Positions 25,301 to 32,828 of a DNA stretch of 36,630 bases are shown here, piece after piece. Position 1 is the first letter of the stretch; each line of letters starts with the position of its first letter. The notes under the pieces are model-generated. The model saw only the letters and a program-made list of their open reading frames with translations, was not told where the DNA came from and made no database searches. Source of the DNA: Verrucomicrobiia bacterium (GTDB lineage: Bacteria > Verrucomicrobiota > Verrucomicrobiia > Verrucomicrobiales > Akkermansiaceae); the NCBI GenBank assembly GCA_030432565.1, contig JAUIGV010000045.1:1-36630 (forward strand), written 5' to 3'. Both the position numbers and the translations under genes were made by a program.

Positions 25301-27198
25301 ATCCGACCCAACCGGGCAGCTGGCGTTACGCCGCGAATCGCGTGGCGGTCGTTCCTCCACCCTATGAAAGTCTTCACGGTTTTCCTTTTATCAATATTGC
25401 TGATGGGCACGATTTGACGACTTATCGGGCAGCCTTTCCGGATCACGTTTGCAATCCACTCTATATGGTCGGAGCGTGGGCTTATGCACCCATTTATCTC
25501 TCGATGGCAGAAGGCGGGCAGTGTGTCGGGATGGTGGTGTCGGCGAATCGGCTGGCGCGCGGTCGTTCTAATCTCCGCCCCGGATCTCCGTTGCATACCG
25601 TTCATGATGACGTGTTGTTTGGGAATGGATTCCGAAATGCCGATGGCTTTATGGGAGATGGAAGCTGGGTCCCGTTCCCTGTTCGGCCTTCCCGATATGA
25701 TGTTTCAAATCCCTGCGCTCCGGAGCCGACTAATATCTGGGGCAGGATTAAGGCGGACCACGCGGTGCAATTTAGCTCGGAGTATATTGGCAAGTTGTTG
25801 GAGCAGTTCGACCTCGGGGAACACGGCCTGGTGATTAATCATGCTGATGTTCTGGAGAAGATTCGCTTCAATCCGCTCCGCTATCAGCTTTGTGTCCGGG
25901 ATGGAGGGAAAGGGCACTGTGTCCAGCCTCTCCGGGTGATCGATACCGTGATCGAGGAAGGGGTGGTTCAGCCTCATCGACATAACATCGAGGTGTGGGA
26001 TCCCAATTGGCCGAATCGAACTCGCGTGATCGAAGTGACCATCGAGCCGGGCCAACCGGGTGAGTATTTTTACGATGCCTTCGGTGGCGGTCCCTGGCAG
26101 GGCAACTGGATGTTTGTTTATGAGATCGATCCGCTTTGGGAGGGGGAGCGGCACATTCCGAGCATCGACACGCTGGCTGCAGCCCTGGCCCAGTTCGGAG
26201 TGACCAGCATTGGGCAATTGCTCCAGCTGGTGATTTCGGGAGATGCGGAAGCGATGGTCTCGGTGCCCGGGCACTCGGCAGGTTGGGATGGCTCCGGAAA
26301 TTTCTCCGAAACCGGCGAAGCCACGTTGGTCATTCCTCCCTTTAATTGGTTGCGCACGGAAGAACCGCCGCTGGGTCATTTGCCGGCGAACATGATCCAT
26401 CGTTTGGAATTTGGAGCTCCCGAGGTGACCGTGCATAACCGGGGGGAGAGTTATACTTTTCATTCAAGCCATGAGGGAACGATGTTTCAATATTTCGTGA
26501 ATGGAGCTGAAGACGGGACGTCGGATGAGTTGGCGTATTTGATGGAGGGAGAACTCGTGACAGGAGTGGATTTTGAGGCCGGAGGAGCGGGCCGTTCCGT
26601 GAATGCCCGGGTCGCGCTCTGCGAAGATGGCGGGAGCTATCCTGCCGCAATGACCTTCGAGAACTTGCCGGTCCCTCTTGGAACTTCGGTGGGAATTTCG
26701 CAGCTCGGCAATACCGCCGGAGTGGAACTTCGAAATGATACCGGCTCTTCTCTTTCCCCACTCGCCAAGGTGATCATTCCCACCTCGATCCAGGGAGGGG
26801 TGGAACCGGAGGAGCTGGATGTGCCTCGAACCGAAGTTCCGGCCGGCGCCTCCATGCGGATGATGCGGGCCGGAGGAACGGGTTTCGAAGATTTATTTAT
26901 CGATATCGATCACGACCGCGATGGCACTCCCGAGTTCTCATACGTTTTTGTCGGCGGGAACGGGGAAATGGTTCAAACAAGTCCGATCTTTGAAACCCGG
27001 ATCGAGGTCACACGGGTTGGTTCATCGGTTCGCATCACCTGGAGGGAGCTGCCGGGGTGGTCGCTTGCTTTTTCCGCGGACCTTGAAAACTGGTCTGCCG
27101 TTGCGAGCGTTCAGATTGAAGATGGCATGGCAGTCTGGTCCAACGACACTATGCCGGAAGGAGGCTTTTTCCGTCTGCAACGGGAGTCTCCTTTTTAA
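22306..27198 (+). CDS. Giant secreted protein: two C-type lectin domains, LamG, carbohydrate-binding-like and CNA-B-like domains
   Basis: The product has 1630 residues from the internal ATG near 22306 (signal peptide ending SGYAQ). Two C-type lectin domains lie at about 36-195 and 205-358; each carries a GEPNDW motif (146-151 and 308-313), and the second has a SLWNDIS block. EPN suggests Ca-dependent mannose-type binding. LamG covers about 375-520 (TVEAWVYRED, WTHVAVSYDG, LDEVRLW). Residues 566-760 resemble a CBM9/DOMON-like sandwich (FDGNVDPRTEYAG, LYVGLEGVRL). A carboxypeptidase-regulatory-like domain (IEGIVVNPANGDGIEGVTVR) follows at 770-860. About 860-1560 is unrecognised. The last 65 residues (VRITWRELPGWSLAFSADLE ending FFRLQRESPF) match the C-terminal domain of the LamG protein at 6063. 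It is probably a cell-surface or released adhesin. Confidence 0.85.
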   Translation: MNASSRLCLFVLNLFYSYSSGYAQVVAGPVSGPGGNFYEIIFFPSAADAVKWTKAEALAEERTSVVGAASAHLATITSPEEDVLIEKLRHQVLTAAGLDPHAGNAPPFWVGGFQPNGQSSPSSNWQWVNGGGVVNGIANYTNWRRGEPNDWPDTGVESNQENHLVIGLGGRFTWADMTGNRQGYVVEYEMEPVSEPVQEGWGPSGNFYRVVVPGYNMTWEEAARDAWKYDRFVRGRLPHLATIGSEQEGKYIETLRQGSGVGWENGLWLGGYQRPWQESSSHGWRWVHDEGVVGGTVGGLGYSNWNTGEPNDWPSAEENGGEDYLGLRAGSSLWNDISTPQGGYVAEFEEEPAREREFRSMRYPGDSHYWFGHEEEFSRRLQMTVEAWVYREDSSRTESVLSHGSISEGFFFGFASEKIRFGRSGGFAVLSEGDVPSGQWTHVAVSYDGSMARFYINGEGAGVLPLQHAGFSQTGPLRLAGGPGGGVLGFKGSLDEVRLWSGVRSAAELNSRRFVELDASSNEEDLELVFPIGSRIEVVMEDGPWADQVGSGLSLEYTGVLPRELVIPQASNHPKFDGNVDPRTEYAGAEELVIRYEDGPSFRDANAYLAHDGEFLYVGLEGVRLPAGGSPLSNNFLTIFLDPDGSSPWFDGELKRIRYRLDDGSATFSRLETEPFPRWVEDPQLSVDFQALRGTERQSEFTSARDVEFRIRRSVMGGFHLDGFDRLAIVHENHGGPGGTSRAPNGALGSQPATWAEMRYTPRETGSLPYVDIEGIVVNPANGDGIEGVTVRLRGLNGEYAVRETNSAGRYSFVEYVGVGDPLRVVIDVPEGGQTGIPSVRPGGDVPTSISGAEVSYAGCEGEYCSYAHVVFRVRLPLPPTTILWFTPGEVYPEAVTRRFPDGKTAAGLPFHVEIANIHDDLTFYLLKDHCPNDPTVSPSCVEGVDYFRLEATRITPADGSPSYFEVRIPGPSDGAPEVPFPGSYRLAAHDTWARPANNPTQPGSWRYAANRVAVVPPPYESLHGFPFINIADGHDLTTYRAAFPDHVCNPLYMVGAWAYAPIYLSMAEGGQCVGMVVSANRLARGRSNLRPGSPLHTVHDDVLFGNGFRNADGFMGDGSWVPFPVRPSRYDVSNPCAPEPTNIWGRIKADHAVQFSSEYIGKLLEQFDLGEHGLVINHADVLEKIRFNPLRYQLCVRDGGKGHCVQPLRVIDTVIEEGVVQPHRHNIEVWDPNWPNRTRVIEVTIEPGQPGEYFYDAFGGGPWQGNWMFVYEIDPLWEGERHIPSIDTLAAALAQFGVTSIGQLLQLVISGDAEAMVSVPGHSAGWDGSGNFSETGEATLVIPPFNWLRTEEPPLGHLPANMIHRLEFGAPEVTVHNRGESYTFHSSHEGTMFQYFVNGAEDGTSDELAYLMEGELVTGVDFEAGGAGRSVNARVALCEDGGSYPAAMTFENLPVPLGTSVGISQLGNTAGVELRNDTGSSLSPLAKVIIPTSIQGGVEPEELDVPRTEVPAGASMRMMRAGGTGFEDLFIDIDHDRDGTPEFSYVFVGGNGEMVQTSPIFETRIEVTRVGSSVRITWRELPGWSLAFSADLENWSAVASVQIEDGMAVWSNDTMPEGGFFRLQRESPF

Positions 27199-27199
27199 G

Positions 27200-28324
27200 C
27201 TAATCAATGATCCAATCGTAGCTGGGAGTGTTGATGAACTCCCAGCCGTCTTCGGTGATGACAACGGTATCTTCGATGCGGCAGCCGCCGTGCTCGGGAA
27301 GATAGAGGCCGGGCTCGATGGTGATGACGTGGCCGGGTTCCATTGCTCTGTCCTGATCGCGGAGTGAAGGGGGTTCGTGAACATCGAGCCCGACGCCGTG
27401 TCCGATGCCACAGTAGCAGCCCTCCCACTTCCCGTCTGCGCGCTGGCGGGTGGGATACCCTGCTGCATCGAGGACGTCGCGCGCCGCCTTGTCGACGGCC
27501 CCCAGCTTTTTCCCTGGCCCAAGCTCGGCGAGGGCGGCTAGGTGGGAATCGTAAACGGTATCGTAGATATGCTGCTGCTTCTCGCTCGGGTCGCCTTTGA
27601 TGAAGGTTCGCGAGAGGTCGCCGAAGTAGAAGCTGTCATCGTCGCGCGGGAAAATATCCACCACAATCATTTCGTGTGCTTTTACCGGACCAAAGCCGAT
27701 GCAGTGACAGTCGGCCGCTTGCAACCCTGAAGCCGCGATGGGGCTGTTGGTTCCGCCTCCGACCGCCGAGGTCGCGACCCGGATTTCCCGCCGCAGGGTT
27801 TCACAGGTGAGAACTTCTCCGTTGTAAGAAAGGGTGTCGTCCGGGCCTACTTCGCTCGTTGATAGGATCTCTCGTACTTTGGCGAAGCCCGCTTCCGAGA
27901 TTCGCGCCCCTTCGCGGCAGCCTTTGATCTCTTCGGCCGATTTGAGCCATCGTTCGGGAAAGAGATCACCATGTTCGATCGCCACAGCGACCCCAAGCTT
28001 CACCAATTCGTCATAGTAAGCTACCGGGTAGTGACGGGGCAGGGTCAAGGTCGGATAGCCCAGTTCTTCAATAAGGACGGCTATCGCGGCTGGCTTGCTC
28101 CTGCTCCCAAACTTTTCCTCGGCCTTGTCCTGATATTCGACCAGCTCATACACCTCGGTGAAACACCCCTCATTCTTGGCCCGCTCCAGCTCCATGCGAT
28201 GAATGAGGCAAACCGGCTTATCCAGAGTGCCCATCAGAGTGATCGGATCCATCGACTTGAACCGGCCAAAGTAATAGCCGTCGGATTCGGTTTCCGTGAT
28301 GGATTCGATCAAGACATGTTTCAT
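27200..28324 (-). CDS. M24 family metallopeptidase (Xaa-Pro aminopeptidase-like)
   Basis: The product has 374 residues with no signal peptide. The pita-bread peptidase domain occupies about 130-374, preceded by a creatinase-like N-terminal domain. All five metal ligands can be placed: D223 and D236 (VVDIFPRDDDSFYFGDLSRT), H309 (GIGHGVGLDVHE), E337 (ITIEPGLYL) and E351 (CRIEDTVVIT). It should cleave an N-terminal residue from Xaa-Pro peptides or act on a related small substrate in the cytoplasm. The gene converges on the lectin gene with a single base between stop codons. A promoter only 8 nt from the ATG and the 10-nt pyrimidine element suggest a very short or absent leader. Confidence 0.92.
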   Translation of the reverse strand: MKHVLIESITETESDGYYFGRFKSMDPITLMGTLDKPVCLIHRMELERAKNEGCFTEVYELVEYQDKAEEKFGSRSKPAAIAVLIEELGYPTLTLPRHYPVAYYDELVKLGVAVAIEHGDLFPERWLKSAEEIKGCREGARISEAGFAKVREILSTSEVGPDDTLSYNGEVLTCETLRREIRVATSAVGGGTNSPIAASGLQAADCHCIGFGPVKAHEMIVVDIFPRDDDSFYFGDLSRTFIKGDPSEKQQHIYDTVYDSHLAALAELGPGKKLGAVDKAARDVLDAAGYPTRQRADGKWEGCYCGIGHGVGLDVHEPPSLRDQDRAMEPGHVITIEPGLYLPEHGGCRIEDTVVITEDGWEFINTPSYDWIID

Positions 28325-28333
28325 TGGAGGAGA
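28324..28333 (-). promoter_or_regulatory. Shared pyrimidine-rich element at the M24 peptidase start
   Basis: The minus strand reads TCTCCTCCAA, the last A being the first base of the ATG. It is identical to the copies at 11547 and 18067 and lies directly after the candidate -10 box. Confidence 0.35.
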
Positions 28334-28633
28334 TTCTTTTTCGAATCGGCAAAGATCTCAAGTCGTTAAAAATATCTTATTTCCCGATGTCGTCGAAGAG
28401 AGCGTTGGAGACAAACTACCCCCGGAGATGAACTCACTTCGGATAGCCGTTACCATCAAAAATGCCAAGATGGTGCGAGCACAGTCCACCTTTACTTCTC
28501 CAGCACTGTTGGCGAAGAGGGTGATGCGGCCTTTTCAATCATGGGCTTGATGGTGACATCGGAAGATTAGGAATTGGCATGTTCTTTTGGTTTGCCGGGA
28601 AGATCGAAAGGGAATCAACGTAGAGAATCAGCG
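28325..28633. other. Divergent intergenic region, no gene recognised
   Basis: The 309 bp between the M24 peptidase and DUF6288 genes hold the short promoter described above and nothing else I can name. Small reading frames on both strands lack family features. A decayed gene cannot be excluded, but there is no recognisable protein sequence. Confidence 0.5.
28333..28361 (-). promoter_or_regulatory. Candidate promoter of the M24 peptidase gene
   Basis: On the minus strand TTGAGA (28361-28356) and AAGAAT (28338-28333) are separated by 17 bp. The -35 matches 5 of 6 and the -10 matches 4 of 6 consensus bases. Only 8 nt lie between the -10 and the ATG, so transcription could begin at or next to the start codon. 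Confidence 0.35.
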
Positions 28634-31306
28634 ATGAAACTTTTATGTATGCTACTCATCTCGGTCATTCCTGTCCTGGCAGCCGTTCCGCGTCCTCTGG
28701 CCGGCCCGGTCCGCGATTTGCGGAAGGAGATCGATTTTGAACGAATCGGGGAATTTCACCTCGGGCCAACGGGTGCGATGGGTTGGATGCATGTGAGCCG
28801 GAATTCCATGACGGGAGAGGCGCGACAGATTTTGGTCACCCGGATCGAGGCCGGATCTCCGGCGGAAGGCGTGTTGAAGGAAGGCGATGTCATTCTTGGG
28901 GTGAATGGAGTGCCGTTTTCCGGCGACGCCCGCAGGGCTTTGGGCCGGGCTATCATCGATGCGGAGACGGAGAAGGGAGAGGGGCGGTTAAAGTTGATTC
29001 GTTGGCGCGCGTTGGAAGGGGGGAATCAACGGCAGGGCAAGGAAGAAAACGTCGTGGTAAAGTTACCGGTTCTTGGAACTTCGTCGGGGTCCACTCCCTA
29101 CCAGTGTCAAAAATCCAAAAGAATTCTGGACCAAGCGGTGGCGCGTTTGCTGGAGCAAAAAGACTGGGGGAAATTTGGTGACAAGGCTCTGGCGTTGTTG
29201 GCGACGGGTGAGAAAAAACATCATCCGCTGGTTCGCGATTACATTCACGCGGCAAAGTTTGCCAAGCCCGATTTGAAGATCAGTTTGGATGACGGCGGTT
29301 TGGTCTGTTGGGGCTACGGCTATCACAGTATCCTCCTTGCCGAATACTATCTCGCCACTGGTGATGTGTATGTTCTCCCGGCAATTCGCGAGTATGCCAT
29401 TAAGATTTCCATGGGGCAAAGTAGCGCGGGAACGTGGGGACACGGCTTCGCCTGGAAAGTCACGAATGGGGGTGAAATTCATGGTCGATTGCGTGGGTAT
29501 GGTGCGGTCAACCAAGCCGGTCTCCCGTGCTTTCTCTCGCTGGCACTTGCCAAAAAATGCGGCATTGAGCACCCTGAAATCGATGCCGCCATCGCGCGGG
29601 CTTCTGAATTTTTTGAATGCTTCGTGGGCCATGGGTCGATTGGTTATGGCTTTCATCGGCCGAGTCTTGAAATTCGGGCGAGCGGGAGCAACGGGATGTC
29701 GGGGAACGGTAAGAATGCTATTGCAGCGGTGGCCTTTCGCTTGCTTGGGAATGACGAAGCGACCCGCTATTTTTCGCGCCTCACCGCGTCGCTTCCCAAC
29801 ACGATGGAGTATGGGCACAGTGGAAATTCCTACAGCTATTTTTGGGATGTCCTCGGTGCGCATTGTGCGGGCCCGGAGATGGCGACGGCCTTTCTGAAGG
29901 ACATCGAGTGGTATCACACGCTGACGCGAAAGCCGGACGGCCGCTTTGTGAACCAGCCGCTCGGGGGAATCTACGGGAAGGGACTTCTTGACCCGACTGC
30001 AGCGCAGGTTCTTATTGCGACGCTGCCGCGACGCGCACTTTTTCTCACTGGAAAAGAAATGGGCGGAAAGTCCTTGCTCAATGAAAAGGAGGTTTCGGAA
30101 ACCATCGCGGCGGGCCAATGGCGTTTGGTTGATCCCGCTTCGGTAAGTGCGGATGAGCTCATTTTGAAACTAGACTGCTGGTCACCGATTGGGCGTGAGT
30201 GGGTTGCCAGGCATCTCGCCACCAAAGAAGGGAACTTTACTCCTCGTCTGATCGAATTGCTGAGGAGTGAAAAAGCAGAAGCGCGCGCCGGAGCTTGTGC
30301 CGCGTTGGGATACCAGGGAGAGAAGGCTGGTGCGGCCGTGGAGCTTCTTGCGAAAGCCCTCACGGACGAGCCGATTGTCGCCATTCCGGCAAGCTATGCA
30401 CTCGCCCGGATCAGCAAGCCGGCGGCCAGGGTCATGCCGGAAATTCTTCGGGCGATTTTGGATCGGAAGGAAGGTGGTGAGATGCGTCCCATCCATCAGG
30501 CAATGGCCTTTGGTTTGGGATACAATGCCGGCCGTATTGCGCCGCTTTACTTCGACGGCCTTCTTCCAGGTCTGGCCGGAGAAGGGAATCCTTTGGAAGG
30601 GGTCGATCGTAAGTTGCTGCACCCGGCGTTGGCGAAGTTGCTCAAGGATCCCAGTGGACGAACCCGTGGGGGAGCGGCTTATGCGTTTACCCACTTCACG
30701 CGCGAGGATCTCGCTGCGATGGCCCAGGAGGTTTATGATGCCATCACCAAGCCCGCACCGCACTATCGCATGTTCAGCGACGACGCTCGTCAGCAGGCCC
30801 TCAGTCTCTTTTTGAAATACCGCATCGCGGAAGGAATCCCCTTGGCAATTGATTCCCTGGACCTCAAGGATTGGGGTGCCGGGATGCGTCTTCCCCATCG
30901 TTGGGAAACATTGAAGGGTTATGGTGGAAGTGCGAAACCCTACCTGCCCCGGTTGCGGGCCTTACGTAAGAATTTTAAGGAAGGAAGTGAAAACCGGAAA
31001 TCGCTGGAAGAGGTAATCGCGACGATCGAGAAGGATGAGAATGCGGCTGCGCTGATCAGTCTGCACACCCTCGTCGATGAGCAATTGGCCCGCGACCTTG
31101 CCTTGTTCGAAAGCAAAGAGCTGGAAGCGACAGCCTGCCGGTCTTTGATCAAAGAGAGTGCTGATCAGCCATTCTATCAAGCCGCTTGCCTGCGTCGTCT
31201 GGTGTCCCTTGAAGGGGAGCGGGCCCGCCGAGATGTCGAGAAGGCCTTGAAGTCGGAGAACGGGATTTTCCGGGCGGCAGCGGAAAAGCTGGCTGCTGAA
31301 AAGTAG
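28634..31306 (+). CDS. DUF6288-like secreted PDZ protein with helical repeats
   Basis: The product has 890 residues from the ATG at 28634, which starts a signal peptide (MKLLCMLLISVIPVLAA). A PDZ domain spans about 50-150 (ILVTRIEAGSPAEGVLKEGD, then VILGVNGVPFSG). Residues about 160-480 form an alpha/alpha-toroid-like region (VCWGYGYHSILLAEYYLATG, GTWGHGFAWKV, YGAVNQAGLPCFLSLALAKK) with many paired helices. From about 525 on, HEAT-like repeats appear (ARAGACAALGYQGEKAGAAV, PASYALARISKPAARVMPEI). This organisation fits the large DUF6288 proteins of Planctomycetes and Verrucomicrobia, whose function is unknown. It converges on the DUF1501 gene with 19 bp between stops. No protease catalytic motif is seen. 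Confidence 0.8.
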   Translation: MKLLCMLLISVIPVLAAVPRPLAGPVRDLRKEIDFERIGEFHLGPTGAMGWMHVSRNSMTGEARQILVTRIEAGSPAEGVLKEGDVILGVNGVPFSGDARRALGRAIIDAETEKGEGRLKLIRWRALEGGNQRQGKEENVVVKLPVLGTSSGSTPYQCQKSKRILDQAVARLLEQKDWGKFGDKALALLATGEKKHHPLVRDYIHAAKFAKPDLKISLDDGGLVCWGYGYHSILLAEYYLATGDVYVLPAIREYAIKISMGQSSAGTWGHGFAWKVTNGGEIHGRLRGYGAVNQAGLPCFLSLALAKKCGIEHPEIDAAIARASEFFECFVGHGSIGYGFHRPSLEIRASGSNGMSGNGKNAIAAVAFRLLGNDEATRYFSRLTASLPNTMEYGHSGNSYSYFWDVLGAHCAGPEMATAFLKDIEWYHTLTRKPDGRFVNQPLGGIYGKGLLDPTAAQVLIATLPRRALFLTGKEMGGKSLLNEKEVSETIAAGQWRLVDPASVSADELILKLDCWSPIGREWVARHLATKEGNFTPRLIELLRSEKAEARAGACAALGYQGEKAGAAVELLAKALTDEPIVAIPASYALARISKPAARVMPEILRAILDRKEGGEMRPIHQAMAFGLGYNAGRIAPLYFDGLLPGLAGEGNPLEGVDRKLLHPALAKLLKDPSGRTRGGAAYAFTHFTREDLAAMAQEVYDAITKPAPHYRMFSDDARQQALSLFLKYRIAEGIPLAIDSLDLKDWGAGMRLPHRWETLKGYGGSAKPYLPRLRALRKNFKEGSENRKSLEEVIATIEKDENAAALISLHTLVDEQLARDLALFESKELEATACRSLIKESADQPFYQAACLRRLVSLEGERARRDVEKALKSENGIFRAAAEKLAAEK

Positions 31307-31325
31307 GCGAAGAGTGGATGGCCTC

Positions 31326-32828
31326 TTAGGCGAGAATCTCTCTGATCACTCCGCCGTGCACGTCGGTGAGGCGACGTTCGATTCCATTGTGATAGAAGCT
31401 CAGGCGTTCGTGATCGAGGCCCAGAATGTGGAGAATGGTGGCGTAGAAATCGTAAACGCTGGTCACTCCTTCCACAGCTTTATGGCTGAATTCATCCGTC
31501 GCTCCGTAACTGAACGGGGCTTTTACGCCGGCTCCGGCCAGCCAGGCGGTGAAGCCATCGGGGTTGTGATCCCGTCCGCTGGCACCTTTTTGGAAGGTTG
31601 GCATTCGGCCAAACTCGGAACAGAAAACGACAAGGGTGTCTTCGAGGAGACCCCGGGATTTGAGGTCTTTTAGAAGCGCCGCGGTTGGCTGATCGAGGAC
31701 CGGCCCATGAATGTCATATTGCTCTTTGATTTTCTTGTGGCCATCCCAGTTGCTCACTCCCTCCCCGCCGGTTTGATAGGCGCCATTGAACAGTTGCACA
31801 AATCGCACGCCCCGCTCAATCAGACGCCGCGCCAAGATACAATTGCGCCCATAGGCGGCGCGGAGATCCAGGATTTTATTCCCTGATTCGTCGGCTCCAT
31901 ATTCCCGGAGAATGTAATCTGGCTCGCTGTTTAAGTCGGTAATCTCGGGGATGCTGAGTTGCATGCGCGCCGCCAATTCGTAGCTCGCGATTCGTGCCGC
32001 CAGCTGCGAGTCCCCGACGTGATTTTGGAGATGACGATGGTTCTGTCGTTGAAGAAATGCCCGGGTCGCAGCGTCGGTGGTTCCGGTGATCCCGTTTGGG
32101 ATGGAGAGATTTCGCACCGGTTTGGCGGCATTGAAGCTGGTGCCCTGGAAGGCTGCCGGCAGGAAGCCCGGCCCCCAGCAGTTCACACTTGATTGGGGGG
32201 TCCCGCGGACGTCCGGAATGGCGACGTAGGCCGGTAAATCATCTGCTTCGCTGCCGAGGGCATAAGTTGTCCAGGCTCCGGCGCTTGGAAAACCATCCAG
32301 TGTGAATCCGGTGCACATGAAGTTCTCACCCGGTCCGTGGGTATTGGTCTTACCGGTCATGCCGTGGAGGAAGCACATCTCGTCCGCAAGGTCTCCAAGC
32401 CTGGGGAGAAGGTCCGTGACCATCTTGCCACTTTGCCCGCGCGGTTTGAATTCCCACGGGCTCTTCATTAAGTTCCCCTGCTGTCCCTGAAAGGTGATGA
32501 GTTTGTCACCGCCCGGCATGGGCTGGCCGTGACGTTTGATGAGCTCCGGTTTGTAGTCCCAGGTGTCGACCTGACTGATCGCTCCGGAGCAAAAGATCAT
32601 CAAAACCTGCTTGGCCCTTGGCTCGGTATGGGGAATGCGGGGAGCATGGGGGTAGGCAGGGTCAATCGAAGGCCGGATAGGCATTTTTCCCGCCGCACTT
32701 TCCCGAAGCTTCTCGGCGCCAAGAAGTCCTTCGCGGCCGAGAAGAGATGCCAGAGCCACTCCGCCCAGTCCATTCACTGAATGCGAGAGGAAATTGCGGC
32801 GGTCGAGAAGGTGACGGGGATCAATCAT
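31326..32828 (-). CDS. DUF1501 family Tat-exported protein
   Basis: The product has 500 residues. A twin-arginine leader ([21 protein letters not shown]10-R11) indicates Tat export. DUF1501 hallmarks are present: [69 protein letters not shown] and [19 protein letters not shown]. The fold is of the alkaline phosphatase/sulfatase type but catalytic activity is unproven. The ATG directly follows the stop of the DUF1549/DUF1553 gene (TAAATG, no intervening base), so the pair is translationally coupled, as usual for this partnership. The 3' end faces the DUF6288 gene. Confidence 0.94.
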   Translation of the reverse strand: MIDPRHLLDRRNFLSHSVNGLGGVALASLLGREGLLGAEKLRESAAGKMPIRPSIDPAYPHAPRIPHTEPRAKQVLMIFCSGAISQVDTWDYKPELIKRHGQPMPGGDKLITFQGQQGNLMKSPWEFKPRGQSGKMVTDLLPRLGDLADEMCFLHGMTGKTNTHGPGENFMCTGFTLDGFPSAGAWTTYALGSEADDLPAYVAIPDVRGTPQSSVNCWGPGFLPAAFQGTSFNAAKPVRNLSIPNGITGTTDAATRAFLQRQNHRHLQNHVGDSQLAARIASYELAARMQLSIPEITDLNSEPDYILREYGADESGNKILDLRAAYGRNCILARRLIERGVRFVQLFNGAYQTGGEGVSNWDGHKKIKEQYDIHGPVLDQPTAALLKDLKSRGLLEDTLVVFCSEFGRMPTFQKGASGRDHNPDGFTAWLAGAGVKAPFSYGATDEFSHKAVEGVTSVYDFYATILHILGLDHERLSFYHNGIERRLTDVHGGVIREILA

